Source: Ramlibacter pinisoli
GTDB lineage: Bacteria; Pseudomonadota; Gammaproteobacteria; Burkholderiales; Burkholderiaceae_C
Length of the DNA stretch: 64,000 bases
NCBI RefSeq assembly: GCF_009758015.1
Contig: NZ_WSEL01000009.1
Coordinates: 1,537,501-1,601,500 of the forward strand
Direction: 5' to 3'
Part shown: piece by piece, positions 1 through 8,020 of the stretch
Position numbering within the stretch: the stretch's first letter is position 1
Layout of the letters: the number at the start of each line of letters is the position of its first letter
The notes under the pieces: model-generated
What the model was told of the DNA's origin: nothing
Seen by the model: only the letters and a program-made list of their open reading frames with translations
The model's database searches: none
Program-made: the position numbers and the translations under genes

Positions 1-265
1 GCCCCAAGGAGATCTGCCCATGGGTGCTGCATCCATCCAGTCCGCCCGCAATCGAGCCTGCATCCGTCAAGGATGGCACTGTCACTTGAACATCGTGCCA
101 GCGCAGGTCGTCTGCAACCAGCGGCGGCACGCGCGGGTTCGTGATCTATCCGCAGAAGTCTTTCAATCCATGTGCGTTCGCGCTTAGCAAAGGTGCGCTG
201 GCTTCAAACCACCCCCAGCTCGGACCTAGGCGTCACAAGGCGATCGATTGCGCTACGCTCGCGCC

Positions 266-862
266 ATGAACTACCCATTGCGTTGCCAGTGCGGCGCTAT
301 CGAGGGATTTCTGACATCACCCGGCGCCGCAGGTCGGGCCGTGTGCTACTGCCGAGACTGCCAAGCCTTCGCCCGCTACTTGGGCACGCCGGAGGGCATT
401 CTGAATGACCAAGGTGGCACCGACATCATCGCCACGCTGCCCCGTCACGTTCACCTGACAAAGGGCGCGGAGCGCTTGCTCTGCGTGCGCTTGAGCGACA
501 AAGGGATGTTGCGGTGGTACGCGAGTTGCTGCCGTACACCTATTGGCAACACTCCGCCGGATCCAAAGCTCCCTTACGTCGGTCTTGTTCGAACTTGCCT
601 ACCGGGCACTCCAAGCGAACTTGATGGCGCTTTCGGGCCCGCCCGGGTTTCACTGAACACCGGCTCGGCGAACGGTCAGGTCAGTCCCACGCGAATCGCA
701 GCCTTCTTCGCCATCCTGAAGATCATGAGGAATGTCTTGGGCGCTCGCCTGAGCGGAGCGTTCAAGGAAAACCCGTTCTTCCGCCCAGGCTCCGCCGTGC
801 CAATAGTGGTTCCGCACGTTCTGAAGCCGGACGAACGTCACGTGCTCCGAGGTGACACCTAA
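266..862 (+). CDS. DUF6151-like / GFA-like zinc-binding protein
   Basis: A 198-residue cytosolic protein with the cysteine pattern of the GFA/DUF6151 group: CQCG close to the N-terminus, CYCRDC near residue 30 and a CCRTPIGN motif near residue 92, which together could bind structural zinc. I recognise the fold family but not the substrate; GFA enzymes act on S-hydroxymethyl-glutathione, and that function should not be assumed here. The ATG at 266 is chosen because the CQCG motif follows directly, as is usual in the family; an upstream in-frame start at 248 would add six unconserved residues. It is a single gene convergent with the nfrA-type gene. The 265 bases to its left contain nothing I recognise. 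Confidence 0.7.
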   Translation: MNYPLRCQCGAIEGFLTSPGAAGRAVCYCRDCQAFARYLGTPEGILNDQGGTDIIATLPRHVHLTKGAERLLCVRLSDKGMLRWYASCCRTPIGNTPPDPKLPYVGLVRTCLPGTPSELDGAFGPARVSLNTGSANGQVSPTRIAAFFAILKIMRNVLGARLSGAFKENPFFRPGSAVPIVVPHVLKPDERHVLRGDT

Positions 863-925
863 CACCCACGGTCATTGCGAGTCCGCAGAGTGGGATGTCC
901 GCATCCGGCCAGAAGCTGCGCTCGC

Positions 926-3112
926 TCAATGCTGAAGGATCCATTTGAGCTGCACGGCATGGCGATCGGTGGTGTTGCCACCCACCACCCGGCGCACCTC
1001 GAGCGACAGGCGATGGCTCAGGGCCGGCGCGCGGTGCTTGTCCTCCCAGTGCCAGCTCTGGAACGCCAGGCCCAGCCCGACGTCCAGGCGGTCCACGGCG
1101 GCGCGCCCGATGCTGTCGTTGCTCGAGGTGTAGCTGCCGAGCAGGTAGGGCATGACGCTGGCATCGAAGGGGACATCGGGCAACTTGTAGTGCCGTCCCA
1201 GTTCGCCCGACAGCGTCGCGTAGTAGGTCTCGGCACGCACCAGCCAGGCGAAGTCGGCGTAGACGTTGGCGAAATTCCATTGGCGGTCCGCAGGGTTCCA
1301 GTCGCCATTCCAAGTGTGCGAGCCAGACAGACGCAGCATGACGTCGTCCGGGTACGCGGCGGACTTGCGCCACAGGTACTCCGCCGAAGCGACGGCCAGG
1401 TAGTCCCGCGACAGGCGCTGGCGCACGCCCAGGCCTAGCAGCTTGTTCTCGGGCTCGAACGCGAGGCTGCGGTCCTGCAGGCCCGTGGCGGCGCGCGCGA
1501 AGGCCCAGGTGGGCAACTGCGCGCCGAGCGGCGTGTAGCGGTAGGAGCCACCCAGGTTCAGCGAGCCGGCGTACTGCGCATAGTCCACCGGCGAGAGCGG
1601 CTGGTTGATGTCGGGACCATGATCCAGCCGGACGTTGGCGTTGGCGATCCAGTTGAAGCGGTCTTCCTGCGTCTGCACCTCGCGGCGCCAGCCGAACAGG
1701 CGGCGCCGGGCCTCGTCCTCGGACAGAGGCTGGCGCCGCCGGATGCCGTCGGACTCGTCGATGGCGGCGCGGCCGTAGCGGATCGAGTCTTCGCGCCGGT
1801 TCAGGTGCTGGGCCAGCAGCGCCATCTCGGGCAGGAGCTCGGTGCGCGCGCCGTCGAGCTGCCAGGCCGCCTCGAACTCGCGCAGGGCCTCTTCGTCGGC
1901 GCCCGCGGACTTGAGCTGGTAGCCATGGGCGGCACGCGCCTGCGCGTCGTTGGGCGCCATGCGAACCGCCTCGGCCAGCGCGGCCCGGGCGCCGGCGGCG
2001 TCGCCTTGCAGCGCCAGGGCGTTCGCCTTGCCGGTCAGTGCCTGGGCTGCCAAGGCGGCGTCGCCGCCGGCCAGGGCCTGCGCCGCGGCGAAATGCCGGC
2101 CGGCGCGGGCCGAGGCCTGACCGCTGCAGTAGGCGGCGGCCAGTTGCTGGCGCGCCGTGGTCAGCGGTGAGGATGCATCCGGCGGCACTAGCCGCAGCAC
2201 GCCCGCGCAGTCGCGGCCCTGCAAGGTGAGCACGAAAGCTTCGCGCTCCTGCGCAGTCAGGCGGCCTTCCGATTGCAGCTGCTGGATCCTGGCGACCGCA
2301 TCGGAATGCCGGCCCGCTTCGATCAGCGGCAGCACTTCCGATTCCGCCGAGGGCCGTGGGGGCGGAGCCGGCGGCGGCGTGGGCACCGCGGGTGCGACCG
2401 ACTGGGCGGCCCTCGCGCCGGGTGCGCCCCGCACGGGGGGCTGCGCGCGCGCTGCCGGCTGGGATGGGGCCGGTGCGCCGGGCACGACCTGCGCCGGCGG
2501 CACGCTCGGTCCCGTCGGCATCCCGCGCGCCACCGGCGCCGACGTGCCCGCGGCAATGGCCTGCTGCCACGCGCTGCGATCGCGATCGCCGATGGTCACC
2601 TTGTTGGCATCGAGCCACTCGATGGCCGCCCTGGCATCGTCGAAACGATCCAGGCGCAGCAGCGCCCTCACCCATTCCTGCCCGAGGGTGCGACGGACGG
2701 CCGCCGTCAGTCCGCTGCCTCGCAGGGCCTCGGGCGCCAGCTGCGCCAGGTCGGCGTCGCGGCCATCAACGTACGCCAGGTAGGTCGCCAGGGCGGTCCC
2801 GAGCCCGTCCCCGGGGGCGCGCGCCTGCCAAGCCTGGCTCAGCTCGCGGATACAGGCATGGTCCTTCTGCTTCTCGCAAATGTTGAACTTGACCACGGCG
2901 GCTTGCCGGCTGCCGGGGTCGATGCGCTCGACCTGGTCGATGTATTCGCGGGCCTTGTCGTACTGCCGGAGGTCGTACAGGCGCAGGGCCTCGTTGAGCC
3001 TGGGAAAGCTGCGATAGGCGCGCAACTCGCTGGCCAGCCAGTTGGCATGCACCGGTGCGGCCGCGCCGCCGAGGGCCGCCAGCAGGCCCAGCATCCGGAG
3101 GGGGCCTCTCAT
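926..3112 (-). CDS. nfrA: NfrA-like outer-membrane glycan export protein (TPR plus beta-barrel)
   Basis: 728 residues: a signal peptide ending near VHA (residue 23), TPR-type helical repeats through the first half interrupted by a Pro/Ala-rich linker around residues 200-255, and a C-terminal aromatic-rich, strand-like region of the NfrA_C type ending in WILQH. NfrA of E. coli (about 990 residues) is the outer-membrane receptor for phage N4 and is thought to export the glycan made by NfrB. The ATG overlaps the nfrB stop codon (ATGA), so the two are translationally coupled. It is shorter than the E. coli protein, mostly through fewer repeats. Family assignment rests on architecture together with the unmistakable NfrB next door. 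Confidence 0.8.
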   Translation of the reverse strand: MRGPLRMLGLLAALGGAAAPVHANWLASELRAYRSFPRLNEALRLYDLRQYDKAREYIDQVERIDPGSRQAAVVKFNICEKQKDHACIRELSQAWQARAPGDGLGTALATYLAYVDGRDADLAQLAPEALRGSGLTAAVRRTLGQEWVRALLRLDRFDDARAAIEWLDANKVTIGDRDRSAWQQAIAAGTSAPVARGMPTGPSVPPAQVVPGAPAPSQPAARAQPPVRGAPGARAAQSVAPAVPTPPPAPPPRPSAESEVLPLIEAGRHSDAVARIQQLQSEGRLTAQEREAFVLTLQGRDCAGVLRLVPPDASSPLTTARQQLAAAYCSGQASARAGRHFAAAQALAGGDAALAAQALTGKANALALQGDAAGARAALAEAVRMAPNDAQARAAHGYQLKSAGADEEALREFEAAWQLDGARTELLPEMALLAQHLNRREDSIRYGRAAIDESDGIRRRQPLSEDEARRRLFGWRREVQTQEDRFNWIANANVRLDHGPDINQPLSPVDYAQYAGSLNLGGSYRYTPLGAQLPTWAFARAATGLQDRSLAFEPENKLLGLGVRQRLSRDYLAVASAEYLWRKSAAYPDDVMLRLSGSHTWNGDWNPADRQWNFANVYADFAWLVRAETYYATLSGELGRHYKLPDVPFDASVMPYLLGSYTSSNDSIGRAAVDRLDVGLGLAFQSWHWEDKHRAPALSHRLSLEVRRVVGGNTTDRHAVQLKWILQH

Positions 3113-4566
3113 GGCTCGCGCTCCCCGGCGTGCAGGTCGGGAAAGACGTGGTGCGTCTTGTCCCAGCGCACCGGTCGCCCGCTGCGTCCGCTAGCCCGCA
3201 TCAGCAGGAAGGCGCGGAAGAAGGCTCCGATGTTGATGAAGTTGCCCACCACCATGCGCGGCACCGATTGCACGCCCTGCCAGAAGCCGTAGTGGCGCTG
3301 CGTGCAGACAAAGCGCTGCGCCAGCCTGTTGAGCATGAACAGGAAGTTGATGAAGGCCAGCGTCCAGAAGGTGCTGTCGGCGGGAATCAGGTCGGGGAAG
3401 CGCCACCAGTCGGGGTCGATCAGCAAGTGCCCTTCGCGCACCAGCACCGACAGCACGATCAGGTAGCCCAGCAGCAGTGAGGGAAAGGCCAGCACGCTCT
3501 TGCGATCGCGCATCAGCATGTAGCGCATGGCCAGGTCGCCGCGCCAGCCGAGCTTGTGCCAGCTCTGGAACACGATGCCCACCACCCAGCGCGCCTTCTG
3601 CCGCACCGCCCCCGAGACCGCGTGGGGGAAGTACTCCTGCACGCACACCGTGTCCTGCACACCCGCGCGCCGGAACCAGGCCGGCGGCTGTCCCTCAAAG
3701 CGCACGGGGTAATGCACCAGCATCTGGCGCGCGCCCACCTCGTGCAGGCGCACGCCGATCTCGTAGTCCTCGGTCAGGGCGGAGGTGTCGAAGACCTGGC
3801 CTTCGTTGATCTCCTCCAGCAGCGCGATCGCCTTGCGGCTGAAAGCGGTGCCCACGCCAGCGCTGGGCACCTGACCGGTGAGCCGCTGGCGCACCAGCAG
3901 GTCCTTGCCATGCCATTCGGCGAATTCGTCGACGTAGTGGTTGCCCACCATCTGCCACCAGGGGCGCACCAACGGCATCACCGGAAGCTGCACCAGGTCG
4001 TGGTGCGGCACCAGGTGGTTGAACACGCGTAGTTCCAGGGGGTGCACGACGTCCTCGGCGTCGTGGTAGGCCAGGCAGCCGAAGTGCAGGCCGTGCCTGG
4101 CCTCGAAGGCGGTGATGGCGGCGATGATGTGGTTCAGGCAGTCGGCCTTGGTCGTGGGTCCGGCGCGGTTGGTCACCACCTTGTGCAGGTGCGGGTAGCG
4201 CTCCACCACCTTGTCGACCTCCGCCTGCGTCTCGGGGTCGTTGGGATAGGTGCCGATGAAGACGTGGTAGTTGTCGTAGTCGAAGCTCCTGGCTAGATAG
4301 TCGGCCATGCGCGCGATCACCGGTGCCTCGTGCCAGGCCGGGATCATGATGGCGATGTGCTGCTGCCGATCCCGGTACAGGGCGTCGGCATGGGGTGGCA
4401 GCGCATCGCTGCGGCGCCAGTCCCCGTGGTGCGTCAGGCGCCAGTACCAGTAGTGCAGGTCGATGAAGAAGTCGTCGATCGAACTGATCAGGATGATCAC
4501 GACGCCGATGCGCAGCATCACGGAGATGACCAGCCAGAAGAACGCGAGGAAGTCGACCAGGGTCAC
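3109..4566 (-). CDS. nfrB: NfrB-like inner-membrane glycosyltransferase lacking the C-terminal c-di-GMP domain
   Basis: 485 residues. An N-terminal membrane segment is followed by a short motif DDFFIDLHYW, a GT2-type catalytic domain (IMIPAWHE; GTYPNDPETQ; YHDAEDVVHP, the metal-binding DAED; VPSAGVGTAFSR; LTEDYEIG; QKARWVVGI, the QxxRW motif) and C-terminal membrane helices. It ends just after the WDKTHHVFPD segment. In E. coli NfrB the protein continues from this point into an MshEN-type c-di-GMP-binding module; that module is absent here. The GTG start is chosen because it overlaps the wecB stop (GTGA) and gives the family N-terminus. It is predicted to polymerise N-acetylmannosamine from UDP-ManNAc supplied by wecB. 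Confidence 0.88.
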   Translation of the reverse strand: MTLVDFLAFFWLVISVMLRIGVVIILISSIDDFFIDLHYWYWRLTHHGDWRRSDALPPHADALYRDRQQHIAIMIPAWHEAPVIARMADYLARSFDYDNYHVFIGTYPNDPETQAEVDKVVERYPHLHKVVTNRAGPTTKADCLNHIIAAITAFEARHGLHFGCLAYHDAEDVVHPLELRVFNHLVPHHDLVQLPVMPLVRPWWQMVGNHYVDEFAEWHGKDLLVRQRLTGQVPSAGVGTAFSRKAIALLEEINEGQVFDTSALTEDYEIGVRLHEVGARQMLVHYPVRFEGQPPAWFRRAGVQDTVCVQEYFPHAVSGAVRQKARWVVGIVFQSWHKLGWRGDLAMRYMLMRDRKSVLAFPSLLLGYLIVLSVLVREGHLLIDPDWWRFPDLIPADSTFWTLAFINFLFMLNRLAQRFVCTQRHYGFWQGVQSVPRMVVGNFINIGAFFRAFLLMRASGRSGRPVRWDKTHHVFPDLHAGEREP

Positions 4567-5717
4567 ACCAGGGTCCTGTCCCATTGCGCCAACAGGTGCG
4601 CGATCCGTGTGGCTGCAGTGCCGTCGCCGTAGGGGTTGTGGGCCTGCGCCATGCGCTGGTAGGCCGCCGGATAGTCCAGCAGGCGCGCCGCGGCGCCCAC
4701 GATGCGCTGCACGTTGGTGCCCACCAGTTCGGCGGTGCCGGCCTCGAGCGCCTCGGGCCGCTCGGTGGTTTCGCGCATGACCAGCACGGGCTTGCCGAGC
4801 ACGGGCGCCTCTTCCTGTAGTCCGCCGCTGTCGGTGAGCGCCAGGTGGCAGTTTTTGAGCAGCCACACGAAGGGCAGGTAGTCCTGCGGCGCAATCAGGT
4901 GCACGTTGCCGCACCTGGACAACATGGCATGCACCGGGCCCTGCACATTGGGATTGAGATGCACCGGGTAGACGATCTGCACATCCGGCCGCCGGGACAG
5001 TTCGGCCAGCGCGCGGCAGATGTTCTGGAAACCTTCGCCGAAGTTCTCGCGCCGATGGCCGGTTACCAGGATCAGTCTGCGCGCGGGATCGAGCGTGGGC
5101 AGCAGCGCCGCCTGCCGCGCCGACAGCGCCGTGTCCTCGTCCAGGCGCTGGCTCACCACCTTGAGCGCATCGATCACCGTGTTGCCCGTGATGCCGATGT
5201 GCGAGGCCGGCACGCCTTCGTTCACGAGCGCGCGGAAGGCGCGCTGCGTGGGCGCGAAATGCAGCCGCGCCACCAGGCCCACCACGCGCCGGTTGAATTC
5301 CTCGGGCCACGGCGCGTGCAAGTCGCCGGTGCGCAGGCCCGCTTCCACGTGCCCCACCGGAATGCGGCGGTAGAAGGCGGCCAGCCCGGCGATGAAGCTG
5401 GTGGTGGTGTCGCCATGCACCAGCACGACGTGAGGCTGGCGGCGCTGCAGCACCTCGTCCAGGCCGGTGAGCGCGCGGGCACTGAGCTCCGCCAGGCCCT
5501 GGTCGGCGCGCATGAGGTTCAGGTCTTCGTCGGGCACCAGGTCGAACAGTTCGAGCACCTGGTCCAACATCTGGCGGTGCTGTGCGGTGACGCACAGGCG
5601 GCAGTCGAAGCGCCCATCGGCCTTGAGCGCGCGGACCACCGGAGCCATCTTGATGGCCTCGGGCCGCGTGCCGAAGACGCAAAGGACCTGGAGCGCGGCC
5701 GAGGCCGAAGTCTGCAT
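4563..5717 (-). CDS. wecB: UDP-N-acetylglucosamine 2-epimerase (non-hydrolysing)
   Basis: 384 residues of the WecB family, which interconverts UDP-GlcNAc and UDP-ManNAc in the cytosol. Visible signatures are the N-terminal VFGTRPEAIKMAP, VHGDTTTSF, the HVEAGLRTGD segment, TGHRRENFGEG, and the C-terminal DSGGLQEEAP and VMRETTERPE motifs. The ATG at 5717 puts the VFGTRPE motif 12 residues in, as in relatives; an in-frame TTG at 5762 would add 15 residues with no support. First gene of wecB-nfrB-nfrA, with overlapping stop and start codons throughout, implying that UDP-ManNAc is made for the NfrB glycosyltransferase. Confidence 0.93.
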   Translation of the reverse strand: MQTSASAALQVLCVFGTRPEAIKMAPVVRALKADGRFDCRLCVTAQHRQMLDQVLELFDLVPDEDLNLMRADQGLAELSARALTGLDEVLQRRQPHVVLVHGDTTTSFIAGLAAFYRRIPVGHVEAGLRTGDLHAPWPEEFNRRVVGLVARLHFAPTQRAFRALVNEGVPASHIGITGNTVIDALKVVSQRLDEDTALSARQAALLPTLDPARRLILVTGHRRENFGEGFQNICRALAELSRRPDVQIVYPVHLNPNVQGPVHAMLSRCGNVHLIAPQDYLPFVWLLKNCHLALTDSGGLQEEAPVLGKPVLVMRETTERPEALEAGTAELVGTNVQRIVGAAARLLDYPAAYQRMAQAHNPYGDGTAATRIAHLLAQWDRTLV

Positions 5718-6089
5718 GGGCAGCTTCTGGTTCAAATTCGAAGGCGCGAGATTAACCGTCAACGCGTGGCGTAGCTACACATGCAAGGCTCAGGCCGACC
5801 TGGCGGCCTGCTGCTCAGCTTGGTGGACAAGCTCATCCTGGCCAGCAGCGGACGCCGGCGCACTCGGAGGAGGGAAAAGGTGGCGATGCGCGCCCGCGGC
5901 GAGAAGATCACGGTGAAAGCGTCGCGCAACCTGTGCGACCGCGCGCTTGGTGTGATCGTGCGGGTCTCATGCCTGCTTGGGGCGCTCTCAGCCTCATGTG
6001 ATCCGCGGACGTAGAACCGGCGCCTTGAGGCAAGTCTGGCATCCAGCCTGCTGCTGACCAGTAGCGGGCAACCGACTGGGCACAAAAAG

Positions 6090-6116
6090 AGCCCTCTGGT
6101 TCTTTGCCAGAGGGCT
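6090..6116 (-). terminator. Rho-independent terminator, minus strand
   Basis: Perfect 10-bp arms AGCCCTCTGG (6090-6099) and CCAGAGGGCT (6107-6116) around a 7-base loop. Read on the minus strand the stem is followed directly by CTTTTTG, a U-tract. No minus-strand protein gene lies immediately upstream, so it either ends a small RNA or is the distal terminator of the cupredoxin transcript. Confidence 0.75.
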
Positions 6117-6291
6117 CAATGGTCAGGCTGAAGAAACTTGCAAAGAACGCCTGCCGCTGCTGATGATGCGTCGGGTTCTGGGTGGAGTCGACCTGAGCGC
6201 GGGTATGTCCCTAAGGTTGGCAAAATTCCGCAAACGAGATGCGCAGGCGGGAGCGAGCGGCCGCCTTCCATGTCGTCAGGTCTCTCGGCCG

Positions 6292-6348
6292 CCAGGAAGC
6301 ACTCACCTGCTTGCGACAGCGGCAATCGACCCCAAGCAGACTTCCTGG
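6292..6348 (-). other. Long bulged hairpin, candidate part of a small RNA
   Basis: CCAGGAAG (6292-6299) pairs with CTTCCTGG (6341-6348), and inside it CTGCTTG (6307-6313) pairs with CAAGCAG (6333-6339); the internal loop is 7 bases on one side and 1 on the other, with a 19-base apical loop. A weaker 7-bp pairing is possible between 6190-6196 and 6276-6282. With the terminator at 6090-6116 this suggests a structured minus-strand transcript of roughly 260 bases. It matches no RNA family I know; strand is inferred from the terminator only. Confidence 0.35.
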
Positions 6349-6431
6349 ACAAAACGTGAAGGCTTGGAGAAGTACTGCCGCAATACCGCGATTGCCGATC
6401 CTGGATGACGTCCCGGCCCGACGGCAGAAAC

Positions 6432-6640
6432 CTATTCGCGAATGAACTGCCGCAACTTGATATCGGACGTCAGCATGTCCACTAGAAGGTCGTACATCTC
6501 CTGTCGACGCGCGCGCCGCGCCTCCAGTACCATTTGCAGCAGCTTTTGAACGTCCTGCTGCTGGCTCTGATGGGCTGCAGAACGGCCGAGCTCGCCGCAG
6601 GACTCGTCGATTTTCGTGGCAGCTCCGCCCTTTTGTGCGC
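6432..6640 (-). pseudogene. C-terminal coding relic or very short protein
   Basis: On the minus strand a frame ending at 6432 reads as a charged amphipathic segment including KLLQMVLEARRARRQEMY and ends in KLRQFIRE. The composition is protein-like, but upstream the frame has no ATG, GTG or TTG before a stop that lies inside the cupredoxin gene; the only ATG leaves about 33 codons. It may be the decayed end of a gene or a 33-residue peptide. No family is recognised. Confidence 0.3.
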
Positions 6641-6669
6641 CGCAAAACTCTAGCGGAGGCCCCGGCTTT

Positions 6670-7017
6670 TCAGCCGTGGACCTCCAGCGTCCCGCTCATG
6701 TTCTCGTGTCCGTTACCGCAGAACACGTCACACAGGAAGGTGAACTGTCCCGTGCGCTGTGGCGTGAAGCGCAGCTGCGCCTCCTTGCCCGGGACGATGT
6801 CGGTGCGCACGCCAAAGTCCGGCAGGTTGAAGCCCATTGGCACTTCGGGCGAAGTGAGGCGCAGCAGCACCGGGACGCCGGCGCGCACGCGCAAGGTCTC
6901 GGGATCGAACCGGAAGCGCCGCGCCACCACGTGCAGTTCGAGCACGCCTTCGGATTGCGCCAGCGCGGCGGCCGGCAGGGCGATGACGATCGCTCGGCGC
7001 AGGGAATTGACGGCCAT
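6670..7017 (-). CDS. Periplasmic cupredoxin, COX2/CuA-like with altered first ligand
   Basis: 115 residues: a signal peptide (cleavage near ALA, residue 20) followed by a single cupredoxin domain like the soluble CuA domain of cytochrome oxidase subunit II. The C-terminal loop CDVFCGNGHENM has the spacing C96-x3-C100-x3-H104-x2-M107 expected for CuA. The other CuA histidine, normally in a DVxHSF segment, is replaced: the aligned stretch reads EVPMGF, giving Met61. The protein is therefore a variant copper site, possibly mononuclear or a copper chaperone. It follows the phosphoesterase gene with four bases between them and is probably cotranscribed with it. Confidence 0.8.
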   Translation of the reverse strand: MAVNSLRRAIVIALPAAALAQSEGVLELHVVARRFRFDPETLRVRAGVPVLLRLTSPEVPMGFNLPDFGVRTDIVPGKEAQLRFTPQRTGQFTFLCDVFCGNGHENMSGTLEVHG

Positions 7018-7021
7018 CGCA

Positions 7022-7900
7022 TCACCCCCGTGTCACCGGCAGTTCGGACAGCACGTAGCGCGGCGTGTCCGGCTCGGCCTCCACCTCGCGGAAGCCCAGC
7101 CCGCGATAAGGCTGCGAGGGGTCCCAGGCCACCGGCGTGCGCTTGGGTTGCGAACCCGGCGCGGGCAACGGGAATATCAGTGACTTCGCCGAGTGGTGTG
7201 CGATCGCGCCCGTCATGTGGTGGTTCTCTTGGTGGATGTGGCCGTAGAACACAACGACGTTGGTCTGCGCCTGCAGCAGCTCCAACGCCTGAGCGCCGTC
7301 GCGCGTGGCCCAGTCCCATTGCGGGTAGAGGTCGAACAACGGCCGGTGCGCGAACACCACGATGCGCGCGTCGCGCGGCTGCCCCTGCAGGTCCGCCTGC
7401 AGCCAGGCGAGCTGCGCGTCGCCCAGCTTGGCCGCCGGGTCGCTGACGTTGTCCAGCACGATGAAGTGCACGCCCCGGTGGTCGAACACGTAGTGCGTGG
7501 GCCCGAAGAATTCGCTGAAGGCCTTTCCCTGGTCTAGCGCTGCATCGTGCTCGCCAGGGATGTAGCGCACCTCGCGCACCTTCAGCGCCCGCGCCTGCTG
7601 CTGGAACTCGGCCAGGCGCCTGCGCCGCTCGCGTCCGTCCTCGGTGGTGTGGGTGAGGTCGCCGGTAAAGATGACGAAGTCGGGCTGCTCGGCCAGCGCG
7701 TTCACCGCCGCGATCGCCTTAGGCAGCGTGCCGTGTGCGTCGGGGTTCTCGGGCCCTTCGAAGCCCCAGTGCGTGTCCGACAGTTGCACGAAGTAGAAGT
7801 CGTCCGCCGCCGCGCGCGCCACGCCCGGCAGCGCCGAGGAGAACACCGCGCCGCCGAAGGCGGCCAGTTGCAGGAATTGCCTGCGATCGAGTTCAGTCAT
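7022..7900 (-). CDS. Tat-exported calcineurin-type metallophosphoesterase
   Basis: 292 residues. The twin-arginine signal DRRQFLQLAAF is followed by the dinuclear metal motifs in order: QLSDTHWG (DxH), FTGDLTH (GDxxx), IPGEHD (GNHD-type, with E for N), VFAHRPLF and FYGHIHQE (GHxH). The enzyme should act in the periplasm on a phosphate ester of unknown identity. The ATG at 7900 is preceded by AGGAGC; the frame stays open upstream but without a signal. It is transcribed away from the sigma factor gene and toward the cupredoxin gene. The pairing of an exported phosphoesterase with a copper protein next to an ECF sigma/anti-sigma pair suggests an envelope metal or oxidative stress unit. Confidence 0.85.
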   Translation of the reverse strand: MTELDRRQFLQLAAFGGAVFSSALPGVARAAADDFYFVQLSDTHWGFEGPENPDAHGTLPKAIAAVNALAEQPDFVIFTGDLTHTTEDGRERRRRLAEFQQQARALKVREVRYIPGEHDAALDQGKAFSEFFGPTHYVFDHRGVHFIVLDNVSDPAAKLGDAQLAWLQADLQGQPRDARIVVFAHRPLFDLYPQWDWATRDGAQALELLQAQTNVVVFYGHIHQENHHMTGAIAHHSAKSLIFPLPAPGSQPKRTPVAWDPSQPYRGLGFREVEAEPDTPRYVLSELPVTRG

Positions 7901-7960
7901 GCTTGCTCCTGGAGTGGATTGCGTGCGTGCAGTACCGGCGCAAGCGCGCGCACATTCCAC

Positions 7961-7981
7961 GCCCCTGCGGCTCGCAGGGGC
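7961..7981. repeat. Perfect hairpin in the divergent promoter region
   Basis: GCCCCTGCG (7961-7969) and CGCAGGGGC (7973-7981) form 9-bp arms around a 3-base loop, between the phosphoesterase and the sigma factor start codons. GGGGAATAAA follows at 7984, a sequence type seen in some ECF promoters. It could be a regulator site or an RNA hairpin; no assignment is possible from sequence. Confidence 0.5.
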
Positions 7982-8020
7982 AAGGGGAATAAACTGGCGC
8001 TGCCTGCGGTAAGGACCTCC

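Larger units (their letters stand above)
5718..6669. other. Intergenic region with terminator, hairpin and a short coding relic
   Basis: No intact gene is supported over about 950 bases between the wecB start and the cupredoxin stop. It contains a minus-strand intrinsic terminator (6090-6116), a long bulged hairpin (6292-6348) and a minus-strand reading frame with protein-like composition but no start codon (6432-6640); each is listed separately. The wecB promoter must lie in the first part, but I see no convincing -35/-10 pair. Confidence 0.5.

Noticed and set aside
762..2675. Long Arg/Ala/Gly-rich open frames on the minus strand opposite or out of frame with nfrA
   Set aside because: Composition is typical of out-of-frame reading in GC-rich DNA, with no domains; the nfrA frame has a signal peptide and repeats. 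The same applies to long frames antisense to the tamB, hyuA and hybrid kinase genes.
3109..5682. A single 857-residue protein covering nfrB and most of the wecB region
   Set aside because: Only the last 485 residues match NfrB; the first part is an out-of-frame reading of wecB. A GTG overlapping the wecB stop is the natural start.
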